From contig NZ_WJIE01000007.1 in assembly GCF_009649845.1 (NCBI RefSeq), positions 515,678-579,677 on the forward strand: a DNA stretch of 64,000 bases, in the 5' to 3' direction. The translations under genes and the position numbers were made by a program. Below, one piece after another: positions 34,727-43,900 of the stretch. The notes beneath the pieces were generated by a model. It was given only the letters and a program-made list of their open reading frames with translations, did no database searches and was not told the DNA's origin. This stretch comes from Polyangium spumosum. GTDB lineage: Bacteria > Myxococcota_A > Polyangia > Polyangiales > Polyangiaceae. Each line of letters starts with the position of its first letter. Position 1 is the stretch's first letter.

Positions 34727-35137
34727 ATGAAATCGATTCCGCTGGGGGCATCGGCCGAGCTGCGTCACGTCGTGAGGGACGATGACAGCGCCGCGCGATG
34801 GGGCCATGGCGTGGCCGTGCTCGCGACGCCGGTCCTCCTGGGGCTCGTGGAGCTCGCCGCGATGAAGGTCATCGAAGGTGAGCTCGAGGAGGGCGAGATG
34901 ACCGTGGGCACCGCGCACGAGTCCGCGGCGCTCCTCGCCCCCACGCCCGTGGGTTGCCCGCTCGTCATGATGGCCCGCCTCGTCTCGGCGTCCGGCGAGA
35001 CGATGCAATTCGAGGTCGAGGCCTTCGACGAAGAGGAGGTCGTCTACCGCGGCGTCCACAGGCGCGCCGTCGTCTCTGCCTCGCGCTTCGCGGAGCGCGC
35101 CGCCAGGAAAGCCAGGCGGCTCGCGCGCGCCACTTGA
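34727..35137 (+). CDS. FlK-like hot-dog thioesterase
   Basis: 136 residues. It follows the pattern of fluoroacetyl-CoA thioesterase FlK and relatives: Thr in LATPVLLGLVELAAMKVIE, the following Glu in VELAA, and His in VGTAHESAALLAPTPVG, corresponding to the catalytic Thr-Glu-His set, then FEVEAFDEEEVVYRGVHRR. Family members hydrolyse acyl-CoA thioesters. Fluoroacetate as substrate is not implied, since most relatives have other or unknown substrates. The ATG has GGAGAGG upstream. Confidence 0.7.
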   Translation: MKSIPLGASAELRHVVRDDDSAARWGHGVAVLATPVLLGLVELAAMKVIEGELEEGEMTVGTAHESAALLAPTPVGCPLVMMARLVSASGETMQFEVEAFDEEEVVYRGVHRRAVVSASRFAERAARKARRLARAT

Positions 35138-35326
35138 ACGAACCGGCCGAGCTCGGCTCGGCCTCGCAAAGGGGCACTCCCCATCGATGGGACAGCTCGT
35201 ACGTCCGTATCCAGAAGATGAAGAGCAGACGAGCGCGGGGCGCTTTTCGACGATCCCCCTCCCCGGCGCGTGGCGTGGCCCGGCCTCCGGCGCCATGACA
35301 TGGTGACCTCCGGGGGGGAGGAGACG

Positions 35327-37240
35327 ATGTCGGCACGTAAATCGGAAATCGTCCAGACCGTGCCCCTGCCGTCGAGCGCCGTGGACGCGCTCCGGCAGGC
35401 CCGGCGCGGGGGTTTGCCGATTGCGCTGCTCGCCTACCACCGAGACGGCACGGAGCTCGTCGAGCTCCCGCTCGGCGGCTCGCTGGTCATCGGGCGCGCG
35501 CACCCGGCCGACGTGCAATTCGACGACGATAGCCTGTCGCGCGAGCACGCCCGCTTCACGCGTATCGAGGACGGGGTCGTGCGCGTGGAGGATCTCGGCT
35601 CGCTCAATGGCACGTGGGTGCGGGGCGAACGCGTGACGCAGGGAGAGGCGCGGGTCGGCGACGAGGTGGTGCTCGGGCGGGTGATCGTGAACGTCTGCGA
35701 GCGCGCGCCCGAGGCGGGGGTCCTCTCCGGCCTGGTGAGCCACGAGCGTTTTCGGGTCGCGCTCGAGGAGGAAGTGGTCCGCGCGCGGTTCTTCGGGCGC
35801 AGCGCGGCGGTCCTGCTCGTGCGCGCCGGGCGCGGCGAGCGCGTCCACGTGAGCCGCTGGGCGCCGCGGGTGCGGGACACGTTGCGCCCGGTCGACAAGA
35901 TGGCGCTTTATAGCCTGGACGCGGTCGCCATTCTCCTGCCGGAGGCCACGCTCGCGACCGCGCTCGAGGTCGCCCGCGCGATCACGACGCCGCGCCCGGG
36001 GGACGTGCCGCTGTTCGCGGGCGTGGCCGCTTCGCCGGAGACGGCGACGTCCGCCGAGAAGCTGCTCGAGGGGTGCTGGGCCGCGGCGCAGGGCGCATTG
36101 CCCGGAAGACCGGTGCAGGCGGCGCCGTGCGGGCCCTGGACCTGGGGCGGCGCTTCCGAGGAAAAACCCATGAACGAGCGGGAGGTGGTGGTGAGCCCCG
36201 CGATGAAGAAGATTCACGCCTCGGTCGCGCGGCTCGCGCGTTCGTCGATCCCCATTCTGATCCAGGGCGAGACGGGGACGGGCAAGGAGGTCCTGGCCCG
36301 GGCGCTGCACGAGCAGGGCCCGAGGCGGGGTCGGCCGATGGTTTGTCTCAATTGCGGCGCCGTCCCGCCGCAGCTCGTCGAGAGCACGCTCTTCGGGCAC
36401 GAGCGCGGCGCGTTCACCGGGGCCAGCCAGCAGCAAAAAGGCATCTTCGAGGCCGCGGACGGCGGGACGGTGTTCCTCGACGAGATCGGCGAGCTGCCCT
36501 TCCCGGCGCAGGCCGCGCTCCTGCGCGTGCTCGAGGAGAAACGGGTGACGCGTGTCGGCTCGAACAAGGCCATCGAGGTCGACGTGCGGCTCATCGCGGC
36601 CACGCACCGCGATCTGGAGGCGATGTGCGAGGCGGGCACGTTCCGCCTGGATCTGGTCTACCGCCTCAACACGATGACGCTCACCCTGCCGCCGCTGCGG
36701 GAGCGCGTGGAGGAGATCGAGCCGCTGGCCATGCATTTCCTGGATCAGGCGAACCGCGCGAACGAGCGCCATATCCGGGGAATCGAGCCCGCGGCGCTCG
36801 CGCTCATGCAGAGTTATTCGTGGGCGGGCAACGTGCGGGAGCTCAGGAACGCGATCGAGCGCGCCGTGGTCATCGCCGAGGGGGAATGGATCTCGGTGCA
36901 GGACCTGCCCGAGCGCGTCCGCGCGGCGTCGAGGAGCGCGGCACCGGCGGAGCGCGCCGCCGAGGCGGATGTGGGTCCGCCGAGCGGGGCCGCGTCGAGC
37001 GACGCCGGCAGCATCCGGGCGCGCCTGCAGCAATACGAGGCGCATCTCATCGTGGAGGCGCTGCGGGAGGCGCAATGGAACCAGACGGAGGCGGCGCGCA
37101 AGCTCGAGATGCCGCTCCGGACGCTGGTGCACCGCATGAAGGTGCTCGGCATCAAGAAGCTCGGTTACGGCCCCGCGGGGCCGTCCTCCGGGGTGTACGC
37201 GATCGACGCGGGCGCGAGCGACGATTCGAGCGACGATTGA
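35327..37240 (+). CDS. FHA / degenerate GGDEF / sigma-54 AAA+ activator
   Basis: 637 residues, start preceded by GGGAGGAG. FHA domain ~45-115 (LVIGRAHPADVQFDDDSLSREHARF, GSLNGTWVRGE). Residues ~135-255 resemble a GGDEF fold (HERFRVALEEEVVRARFFGRSAAVLLV, then YSLDAVAILLPE where YGGDEFAILLPE is expected), so no cyclase activity. AAA+ domain ~285-515 has GETGTGKE, a canonical GAFTGA loop (FGHERGAFTGA) and VFLDEIGELP. A Fis-type HTH closes the protein (WNQTEAARKLEMPLRTLVHRM). All motor motifs are intact. It stands alone, ending 7 bp from the convergent operon. Confidence 0.88.
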   Translation: MSARKSEIVQTVPLPSSAVDALRQARRGGLPIALLAYHRDGTELVELPLGGSLVIGRAHPADVQFDDDSLSREHARFTRIEDGVVRVEDLGSLNGTWVRGERVTQGEARVGDEVVLGRVIVNVCERAPEAGVLSGLVSHERFRVALEEEVVRARFFGRSAAVLLVRAGRGERVHVSRWAPRVRDTLRPVDKMALYSLDAVAILLPEATLATALEVARAITTPRPGDVPLFAGVAASPETATSAEKLLEGCWAAAQGALPGRPVQAAPCGPWTWGGASEEKPMNEREVVVSPAMKKIHASVARLARSSIPILIQGETGTGKEVLARALHEQGPRRGRPMVCLNCGAVPPQLVESTLFGHERGAFTGASQQQKGIFEAADGGTVFLDEIGELPFPAQAALLRVLEEKRVTRVGSNKAIEVDVRLIAATHRDLEAMCEAGTFRLDLVYRLNTMTLTLPPLRERVEEIEPLAMHFLDQANRANERHIRGIEPAALALMQSYSWAGNVRELRNAIERAVVIAEGEWISVQDLPERVRAASRSAAPAERAAEADVGPPSGAASSDAGSIRARLQQYEAHLIVEALREAQWNQTEAARKLEMPLRTLVHRMKVLGIKKLGYGPAGPSSGVYAIDAGASDDSSDD

Positions 37241-37247
37241 CGCACCT

Positions 37248-38273
37248 TCAGCCGAAGAGCGGCAAGCTGGGGGCGAACCCGAGGTACACCTTGGCCTCGG
37301 GAGGCTCGTCGGGCCGCACGACGAGCTTGAGGGAGAGCCAGCCATTGATCCGGCTGGGCCAGCGGTGGTTTGGCAAGGCAACTTGGGCTTCTCTCGGCCA
37401 GAGCGGGAGCGCTTCGCGCTTGGCCGGCGTGCAGAGGCCCCGCGCGGAGAGCGCGTCGAGGAGCGGCGCGAAGCTTCGATCACCCGGAGTGCATTCGATC
37501 TCCAGGCCGAGGATGGGCAAGACGTCGGCGCCGACATCGAGCTGAACGCTGATCCGGCTCGCATACGGCGCCAGCATCGAGGCGGCCTCCTCGGCCTGCC
37601 GCGTGGGGCCGGGCCAGCCAATTCGATCGAGATAACCCGAGATGGCGCCGCTCGGCAGGGCCGCCCCCAATCGAATCGCTTCTCGCCCGCGCGGCGCGAG
37701 CGGTCCCAGGTAACTCACGTGGGCCCTCTGCGGCAAGAGCGCGACGCAACGAGCGAGCGCGGCGTCGACGGCAGGGTCGAGCTCGCTCCCGAGCAGGAGC
37801 GGGAGGGCGCGGGTGATCACCTGCGCGCACGCCGCCCGGTGGGCCTCGTCGGTCTCGCCCGGCGGGCGCGCGCCGAACATGTGCCGATCCACGCAGGGGA
37901 ACACGAGCGGCGGCGGGGCGTGCCGCTCCCCCACGACGTCGAATTCGAGCCAGACGGCGGGCACCTCGACGCCGAGGAGTGATCCCGGCCGCGCCCATTC
38001 CGCGCAAAAATCGAGGACGCGTCGCCACACCGGCGACACGAGCTCGCCGCGCCGACGCAGGAGGGCGCGGTGCCCTCCCGCATGGCCGCTCACGGCCATC
38101 ACGAGATCGACGCGCTCGCTCGAACCCAGGCGACATTCGAGGGCAGCGCCGGAGGCCACCGGAGGCAGCTCGGACGCGGTCGCCATGAGCGCGCGGAGCG
38201 CGCCCGGACAAACGAGCGCGGAAGGCAAGAGCGGCGCGACGAGCGCGAGGGATGGGTCGAGAGCGACGAGCAC
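37248..38273 (-). CDS. Unrecognised 341-residue protein, last gene of kinase operon
   Basis: Start is GTG 38273 with ACGGAGG well placed upstream. No signal peptide or membrane segment. I do not recognise the family with confidence. Visible features: VWLEFDVVGE, a central GYLDRIGWPGPTRQAEEA, VQLDVGADVLPILGLEIEC, GLCTPAKREALPLWP, and a C-terminal block RINGWLSLKLVVRPDEPPEAKVYLGF. The mix of strands and Pro-rich turns suggests a compact enzyme-like fold. It follows two LigA/TIG proteins by 34 bp in the same operon, so it may modify or bind them. Confidence 0.65.
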   Translation of the reverse strand: MLVALDPSLALVAPLLPSALVCPGALRALMATASELPPVASGAALECRLGSSERVDLVMAVSGHAGGHRALLRRRGELVSPVWRRVLDFCAEWARPGSLLGVEVPAVWLEFDVVGERHAPPPLVFPCVDRHMFGARPPGETDEAHRAACAQVITRALPLLLGSELDPAVDAALARCVALLPQRAHVSYLGPLAPRGREAIRLGAALPSGAISGYLDRIGWPGPTRQAEEAASMLAPYASRISVQLDVGADVLPILGLEIECTPGDRSFAPLLDALSARGLCTPAKREALPLWPREAQVALPNHRWPSRINGWLSLKLVVRPDEPPEAKVYLGFAPSLPLFG

Positions 38274-38307
38274 CTTGGCCTCCGTCTTTCACCCGGGAGC
38301 GCTCGCG

Positions 38308-38823
38308 TCATTCGTGGACCGTGAAGGCACCGGCGAGCGTCCCCGCTCGCGCCTCCGACGCGTCCTCCCCGTCGTGGACGACCACGTCGTAGAGCCCGAG
38401 GGGGGTCTGCTCGCCGAGCGTGAATCGCGCGGTGATACGTGCCTGACGGCCGATCGCGACGCTCTCCACCGCCCCGACGACGCGCACGTCCCCGCGCCGG
38501 AGCTCGGCGCGGGCGTCGACCGGGAAGAATACTCCGTAAATGGTCACGAGCACCTCCTCGCCCGCGCGCCCGCTCCTCGGCGAGATGGACGTGATACGTG
38601 GTCGGGGCGGGAACCAGGGTACCCATGACCGAAGGTCCACTGCGGCGACGGACCCGAGCTCCCGCGCGACCGCATCGGTGAGGCGCTGGAAGTCGCGGGC
38701 CCGGATCGTCTCCTTCTCCTCCTCGGTGAGGCCTTCTCGGCTCATGACTCCCTCCGGATCCGCGAGAAACTCCTCCCGGAGACCGCGGTTCCTCCGGAGC
38801 TCGGCGATGAAATCGAATAACAC
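38308..38823 (-). CDS. LigA/RiPP-leader-like N-terminus fused to IPT/TIG domain (copy 2)
   Basis: 171 residues; GTG start with GGGGAGG upstream, and the same LFDF opening as its paralogue. Residues ~1-55 (AELRRNRGLREEFLADPEGVMSREGLTEEEKETI) fit the helical ADPEG.GLTxEE pattern of LigA-like domains, which also serve as leaders in some RiPP precursors. From ~72, PRITSISPRSGRAGEEVLVTIYGVFF starts an IPT/TIG immunoglobulin-like domain running to the end. No Cys or Gly-rich core peptide is seen. It is 31 bp downstream of its paralogue, in a five-gene operon. Confidence 0.65.
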   Translation of the reverse strand: MLFDFIAELRRNRGLREEFLADPEGVMSREGLTEEEKETIRARDFQRLTDAVARELGSVAAVDLRSWVPWFPPRPRITSISPRSGRAGEEVLVTIYGVFFPVDARAELRRGDVRVVGAVESVAIGRQARITARFTLGEQTPLGLYDVVVHDGEDASEARAGTLAGAFTVHE

Positions 38824-38854
38824 CCGGACCTCCCCTAGTTCCCGGCCAAACACG

Positions 38855-39361
38855 TCACTTGCGGACCGTGAAGCCCCCCGGGAGCGTCGCGGCCTCGTCC
38901 GCCGCCGCTTGCGCCGGGCCGTAGACGAGCACGTCGTACGGGCCGACGGGGATGTCCGCGCCGAGCGAGAATCGTGCGGTGATGCGCGCGTTCGGCTCGG
39001 TCTCGACGCTCTGCACGGCACCGACGATACGGACGTCGCCGCTCCGGAGCTCGGCGCGGGAGCCCTCCGAGAAGAAGACGCCCTGGATGGTCACGACCAC
39101 CTCTTTGCCTCTGCGCCCGCTGTTCGGCGAGATGGACGTGATACGGGGCTCGGGGGGGAACCACTTGAGCTGCGGCTCCTTCAGGGCGATCCCGAGCTGC
39201 CGGACGACCGCATCCATGATGCGCCGCTCGTCGCGGGACCGCACGATCTCCTTCTCCTCGTCGGTCAGCCCCTCCCGGCACATCACGCCCTCCGGGTCCG
39301 CGAGGAAATCGGCCTGGAGCTTGGGGTTCTTCCGGAGTTCGGCGACGAAATCGAATAACAT
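38855..39361 (-). CDS. LigA/RiPP-leader-like N-terminus fused to IPT/TIG domain (copy 1)
   Basis: 168 residues; ATG with GGGAGG upstream. FVAELRKNPKLQADFLADPEGVMCREGLTDEEKE forms the LigA/leader-like helical part; PRITSISPNSGRRGKEVVVTIQGVFF opens the TIG domain, which ends in LPGGFTVRK. It is about half identical to copy 2, a clear tandem duplication. It lies 37 bp downstream of the FG-GAP lipoprotein gene. There is no signal peptide, so if it acts outside the cell it must use another export route. Confidence 0.65.
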   Translation of the reverse strand: MLFDFVAELRKNPKLQADFLADPEGVMCREGLTDEEKEIVRSRDERRIMDAVVRQLGIALKEPQLKWFPPEPRITSISPNSGRRGKEVVVTIQGVFFSEGSRAELRSGDVRIVGAVQSVETEPNARITARFSLGADIPVGPYDVLVYGPAQAAADEAATLPGGFTVRK

Positions 39362-39398
39362 CCTGACCTCCCGTGCTCCCTCCGAAGACGTACCTGCG

Positions 39399-40958
39399 TC
39401 AACGGGACGAGCGGCGGTAAAATACGTGGTTTGGCGCGAAGGTGCTGGTGAGGACGATGTCCGGCTGGCTGGAGACGAGGTAACGGACGGTCACCTGGTC
39501 GCCGGGCAACAAGCGCTGCCCGAACGAAACCCAGTTGCCACCCGGCACCACGACATACTCCCCGCGCCCGAGCGCGACGCCATTGCGACGCACCTCGACG
39601 ATACCTTCGGTGACCTGATGCAAGAGGGTGACCACCGCCCGAGGTCGCTCGATCGACAGGGAGATCGAGGCCTCCTCCAGGCTGTCCCGGGAGAGGTCGG
39701 CGACCAGGATCGTCTCGCCGACCGTGCACGTACGCGACACCCACGCGGGTTTCGCGCCGAACACCCCGGCGCCACCCAGGTAGATCTCGAGAGGCGCGCC
39801 CATACCGAGGACGGCGGGGCCCCAGCGGGTCGCGAGCAGATCGAGCACATCGTCGCCGCTCACGTCCGCGAGCAATACGCCGGATCCCCAGCCGACGCTC
39901 TCCGCGCTCCAGATCGGCGCCTCGTCCACGAAGGGCGCATACACCATCAAGCGCGAGAGGCTGCCGAGGCCCGGCGCGCAGGGCGTATTCTCCGTCTCGG
40001 GCCAGCCCCCGGGCGGGGGCTCGGACGGAGGATCCCAGAAATCGTTGTACGAGGTGACGAGGCGGGGCGATCCCCCGACGATCCCCACGTCGACGAAGAA
40101 CGGCAAGCCATCCTCGGCGCGCGCCGTCCAGTACGGCGCGGCCGGGAGCGTCACGGAACCATTCGGGTCGAGGCGAGCGCGGTAGATCGGCAAGGACGGC
40201 GCCGCCACGGCCATGTCGAGCAGGCCGTCCCCGTCGATGTCCGCGAACTTCATGTTGAAGCTGGTCATCGGCGTGTCGGATTGCCAGGTGGGGCTCGGCG
40301 AGAGGCGCCCGCCCTCATTTCCGTAAATCCGCACCCGCCCCGGCGCGCGGCCCTCCTCGAAGACGACGGCGACGGCGAGGTCGAGATCCCCGTCGCCGTC
40401 GTAATCGCCGAGCGCGCCTCCCGTGCTCCTGTAACGATCCTCCGTGCGATAACTCGGCGAAGGCTCGAGGGCGCCGCCGCGATTGAAGTACACCTTCGCG
40501 TACCCTTCGGCGGCCGTGTTCTCGGGCGCGGGCGCCACCGTGATCGCCACGTCGACCCAGCCGTCGAGGTCGATGTCACCGACGGCCACGCCGGTGTGAT
40601 GGTCCTCGTCATTCGAGGACCAGCTCGGCGTCGTCGGGAAACGACCTCGCCCGTCGTTGTAGAAGACCGTGACCGGGTTTTCGGCCAGGTCGTTCCCGTT
40701 CGCCACGATGAGATCCTTGAAGCCGTCGCCGTTGATGTCGGCGAGCGCAGCGCCCAGCGAATGGGCCTCGGCGTCAGCCGAGCTCCAGCCCGGCTGCGGG
40801 GCGTAGGGCAACCTCGAGGGGGCCCGCGACGCCGCGTCGGCCTCGCCGTGGAGCTCGTCCACGCCGCAGCCGGTCAGAGCCACGGCGAGCGCGCCGAGGG
40901 TGACGGCCGCCCATTGCGCAGCCAAACCACACCGCCGCATTTCCATTGTCGAACCCAT
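39399..40958 (-). CDS. FG-GAP/VCBS repeat lipoprotein
   Basis: 519 residues. Lipoprotein signal: VTLGALAVALTGC. The body has at least five FG-GAP blades with calcium-binding DxDxDG-type loops: DINGDGFKDLIVAN, DIDLDGWVDVAIT, DYDGDGDLDLAVA, DIDGDGLLDMAVA and DVSGDDVLDLLAT. This is a beta-propeller expected on the outer face of a membrane. The last ~80 residues are a beta-strand-rich domain (VEVRRNGVALGRGEYVVVPGG) that may be TIG-like. It starts 15 bp after the kinase stop, so the two are co-transcribed. Confidence 0.8.
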   Translation of the reverse strand: MGSTMEMRRCGLAAQWAAVTLGALAVALTGCGVDELHGEADAASRAPSRLPYAPQPGWSSADAEAHSLGAALADINGDGFKDLIVANGNDLAENPVTVFYNDGRGRFPTTPSWSSNDEDHHTGVAVGDIDLDGWVDVAITVAPAPENTAAEGYAKVYFNRGGALEPSPSYRTEDRYRSTGGALGDYDGDGDLDLAVAVVFEEGRAPGRVRIYGNEGGRLSPSPTWQSDTPMTSFNMKFADIDGDGLLDMAVAAPSLPIYRARLDPNGSVTLPAAPYWTARAEDGLPFFVDVGIVGGSPRLVTSYNDFWDPPSEPPPGGWPETENTPCAPGLGSLSRLMVYAPFVDEAPIWSAESVGWGSGVLLADVSGDDVLDLLATRWGPAVLGMGAPLEIYLGGAGVFGAKPAWVSRTCTVGETILVADLSRDSLEEASISLSIERPRAVVTLLHQVTEGIVEVRRNGVALGRGEYVVVPGGNWVSFGQRLLPGDQVTVRYLVSSQPDIVLTSTFAPNHVFYRRSSR

Positions 40959-40973
40959 CTGTCCCGCCCCCCT

Positions 40974-43900
40974 TCACGCAGCTCTCGCGTACGCCTCTTC
41001 CACGCCGAAGCCCGGAGCGAAGATCACGAGCCACCGCTCGGGCCGCTGGATCCCCTGCTTCCGCATGACCTCGTGGGCCTCGGCGACCAGCACGGCGCCC
41101 GCCTCGCCGCCGAGCAGCTCTCCCATGCGATGACGCGCGCAAGCGGCCGAGAGGCTCATCTCGGCGGCGTCGAAGCCGCGGACCGCGGTGTCGAGGTGCG
41201 CGAGCGCGAGGTCCCTCCGGCCGCGGAGAAGCGCGACGGCAGCGCGGAGCAGCGCCGCGGTGGGCCGGGCATCCCTGCGGAGCTCCCGCTCGAGCCGCTC
41301 CGCGATACGCGTCGCCTCCCGCAAGAGCCGCGGCCGCCGGCGATCTCCGGCCGCCGCGCACGCGATCGCCGTGCGCCCGCGCAGGGTCAGCACGTCGATA
41401 CGCGACGGCTGGGGGCGGAGGAGCTGCGACTTCACGATGGCGCGCCACAGCCCCTCGAGCCGCGCGCGCGCCACGTCGGCGCGGCCGGCATAGAGGTCCG
41501 CATATATCTCCACACGAAGCGCATACACGTGCTGCACGTGCATGCCATGGGTCCACCTGGAGATACCCTCCCGGACGCGCCTGCGCGCGCCCTCCGGGTC
41601 GTCCGCTGCGATGAGCGTGTGCGCCGACGCGATCGAGGCGACGATCGCCGCGAAGAGATTGCCGACGGAGGCCGCCTTGCGGTGCCACGCCGCCGTCCGC
41701 TCCGCGAGCTCCGGGAGGCGGCCCATCGCGTCGAGCGCGACCACCGAGATGACCTCCGCGAGGTTCGGATCCATCACCGGGCTCACGCCGCGCTCCCGCA
41801 GGTAGCGGCCAATCTCGTCGTAGCGGGCGAGCGCCTCGCTCCACCGCCCCTCGATGAGGAGCATGGCGGCCTTGAACACGCCGACCGACGCGCGCAGCTC
41901 CTCGTTCCCGCGCTCCGCTGCGATCCTCTCGGCCTGCGCGAGCAGCCGCATCCCTTCGTCGACCGCGCCTTTTGTCCCCCGCAGCAACGTGAGCTGGGCG
42001 AACGCGCTGAGCCCCAGCGCGATCCGGCGGGGCTCGCCGGCCTCGATGGCCATGCGGAGCCCGCGAATCTGAAAGCCGAACGAGCGGACCGGGTCGACGT
42101 CCGTCAGCGCCAGGCTCACGGCCCAGCAAACATCGACGCGCGTGAGGACCTCGGGGGGTATCTCGGGCGTGGAGCGAGCCTCGAAATGGTACCCTCGCAC
42201 GCGCAGGCTCGCGAGCTGGGCCAGGGCCTCGAGCACCGCGCGGGCGGTCGTGACGCGATAAGGCAGGCCGACCTCGGAGAGGAAGGGGGCGAGGACGCGA
42301 TTGCCCTCGTCCAGGTGGCCACCCACGAAGAGCTGCTGAATGGCGCGTCGGCGCAGATCGAGCGCCTCGGCGCGGGGCGCCTCCTCCGCGCCGACGAGGT
42401 AGAGCTCCGCGGCTTCGCGGCAGCGCCCGGCGTTCGCCAGCGCGTGCGCGCGCCGGACCAGGAGATCGTGGCGCTCCTCCGGCGTCTCGAAGGGACCGTC
42501 GGCCCCCCATTCGAGGGCGAGCGCATAAAGATCGGCCGCGCGATCGAAGGCGAGCGCGTCGTTCGCCCTGTCCCCAGCCAGCGCCGCGTACGCGGCGGCC
42601 CGTCGTCGCTCTCCAGCGCCATGGTAATGCATTGCGAGCTCTTCCGGTTCTGGCTGGTCCGAGGCCTCGAGGGCCGTCGCCAGCCGGTGGTGGCGCGCCG
42701 CGAGCGCCTCCGGGCCGAGCCCGGAGAGCACGGCGTCGCGAATCCGAGCATGCACGACCTCACAGGCGAGTCGCTCGCGTACGCTCGCGACCCGGAGCAG
42801 CTTGGCGGAGCGGAGCGGCGTCAAAAAGAGGAGCGCGCCGTCCCCGAGCTCGGCCGCCTCGAATGCGACCTCCTGCTCGAGCGGGCGCCCCGCGACCGCC
42901 ACGACCTCGAGCAGGCGGCGCGACGACGGCGGCGCCGCGTCGAGCCTCGCCCGAAGGGCGGAGCGCAGGGTCAGCCCGCCGCTCGCGAGCGCGCGCCTGC
43001 CTGGATCGCCGGAGACGCCCGCCGCGACGTACCGGCAGAGCTCCTCGATCGCGAATGGATTGCCCTCGGATTCCCGGGCGATCGTCGCCGCGAGCTCCAC
43101 GTCGACGACGGGCGCGAGCCGCTCGGTCGCGAGGCTCCGCGCCTGCTCGGGCGGCAAGGGCGAGACCGGCACGGCGCGGATCTCGACCCCCGCCGAGAGC
43201 AGCCGCCCGAGCTCCCGCAGGCACGCGCTCCGCTCCGCGTCGTCGCTGCGATAACAGGCGACGACGAGGAGCGGCGGCGCCTCGGGAGGCGAGAGCAGCT
43301 CGGCGAGCAGGTGCGCGCTGTCGACGTCGCCCCAATGCAGATCGTCGATGCAGATGACGACCGGGCGCGCCCGGGCGAGGTTGCCGAGGAGCTGCTTCAA
43401 GACGTGGAAGGCGCGCCTGCGCTCGAGCTGCGGATCGTGCCCCCGCGGCGTCGAAGGCCCGGTCCCGGCGACGATCTGGAGCACCGGAAAGAGCCGCGTG
43501 AGCTCGTGAACGTCCTTCGGGAGCAGCGCCGCGACCTCGGCCGGCGGGAGCCGCTTCAGGTAGCGGGCGAGGGCGTCCACCACGCTGTCGAGCGCCTTGT
43601 ACGGCACCGATTCTCGGTCGTGGCAAGCGCCCATCAGGACGATGACCGATTCGCGCCGATGAAGGGACTCGGCGAACGCCGACGCGAGCGCGCTCTTGCC
43701 CATCCCGGAGCCGCCGGCGACGCGGGCGAGCACGGCGCGCCCCTCGCGGCTCGCCTCGAACGCCGAATGCAGCGCGCTCATCTCGCGCGCTCGCCCGAGC
43801 AGCGCGCACCCGGGCCCCGCCTCGTGTCGCCGCTCGGGGATCGCCGTCACCCGAGGCGGGCCTTCCCCGCGTAAACACCGCTCGATCTCCTCGCCCGCGG

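Noticed and set aside
38952..43874. Very long open frame on the plus strand (1640 codons)
   Set aside because: It lies antisense to the kinase operon, has a low-complexity Arg/Ala/His/Glu composition typical of GC-rich shadow frames, and shows no domain.
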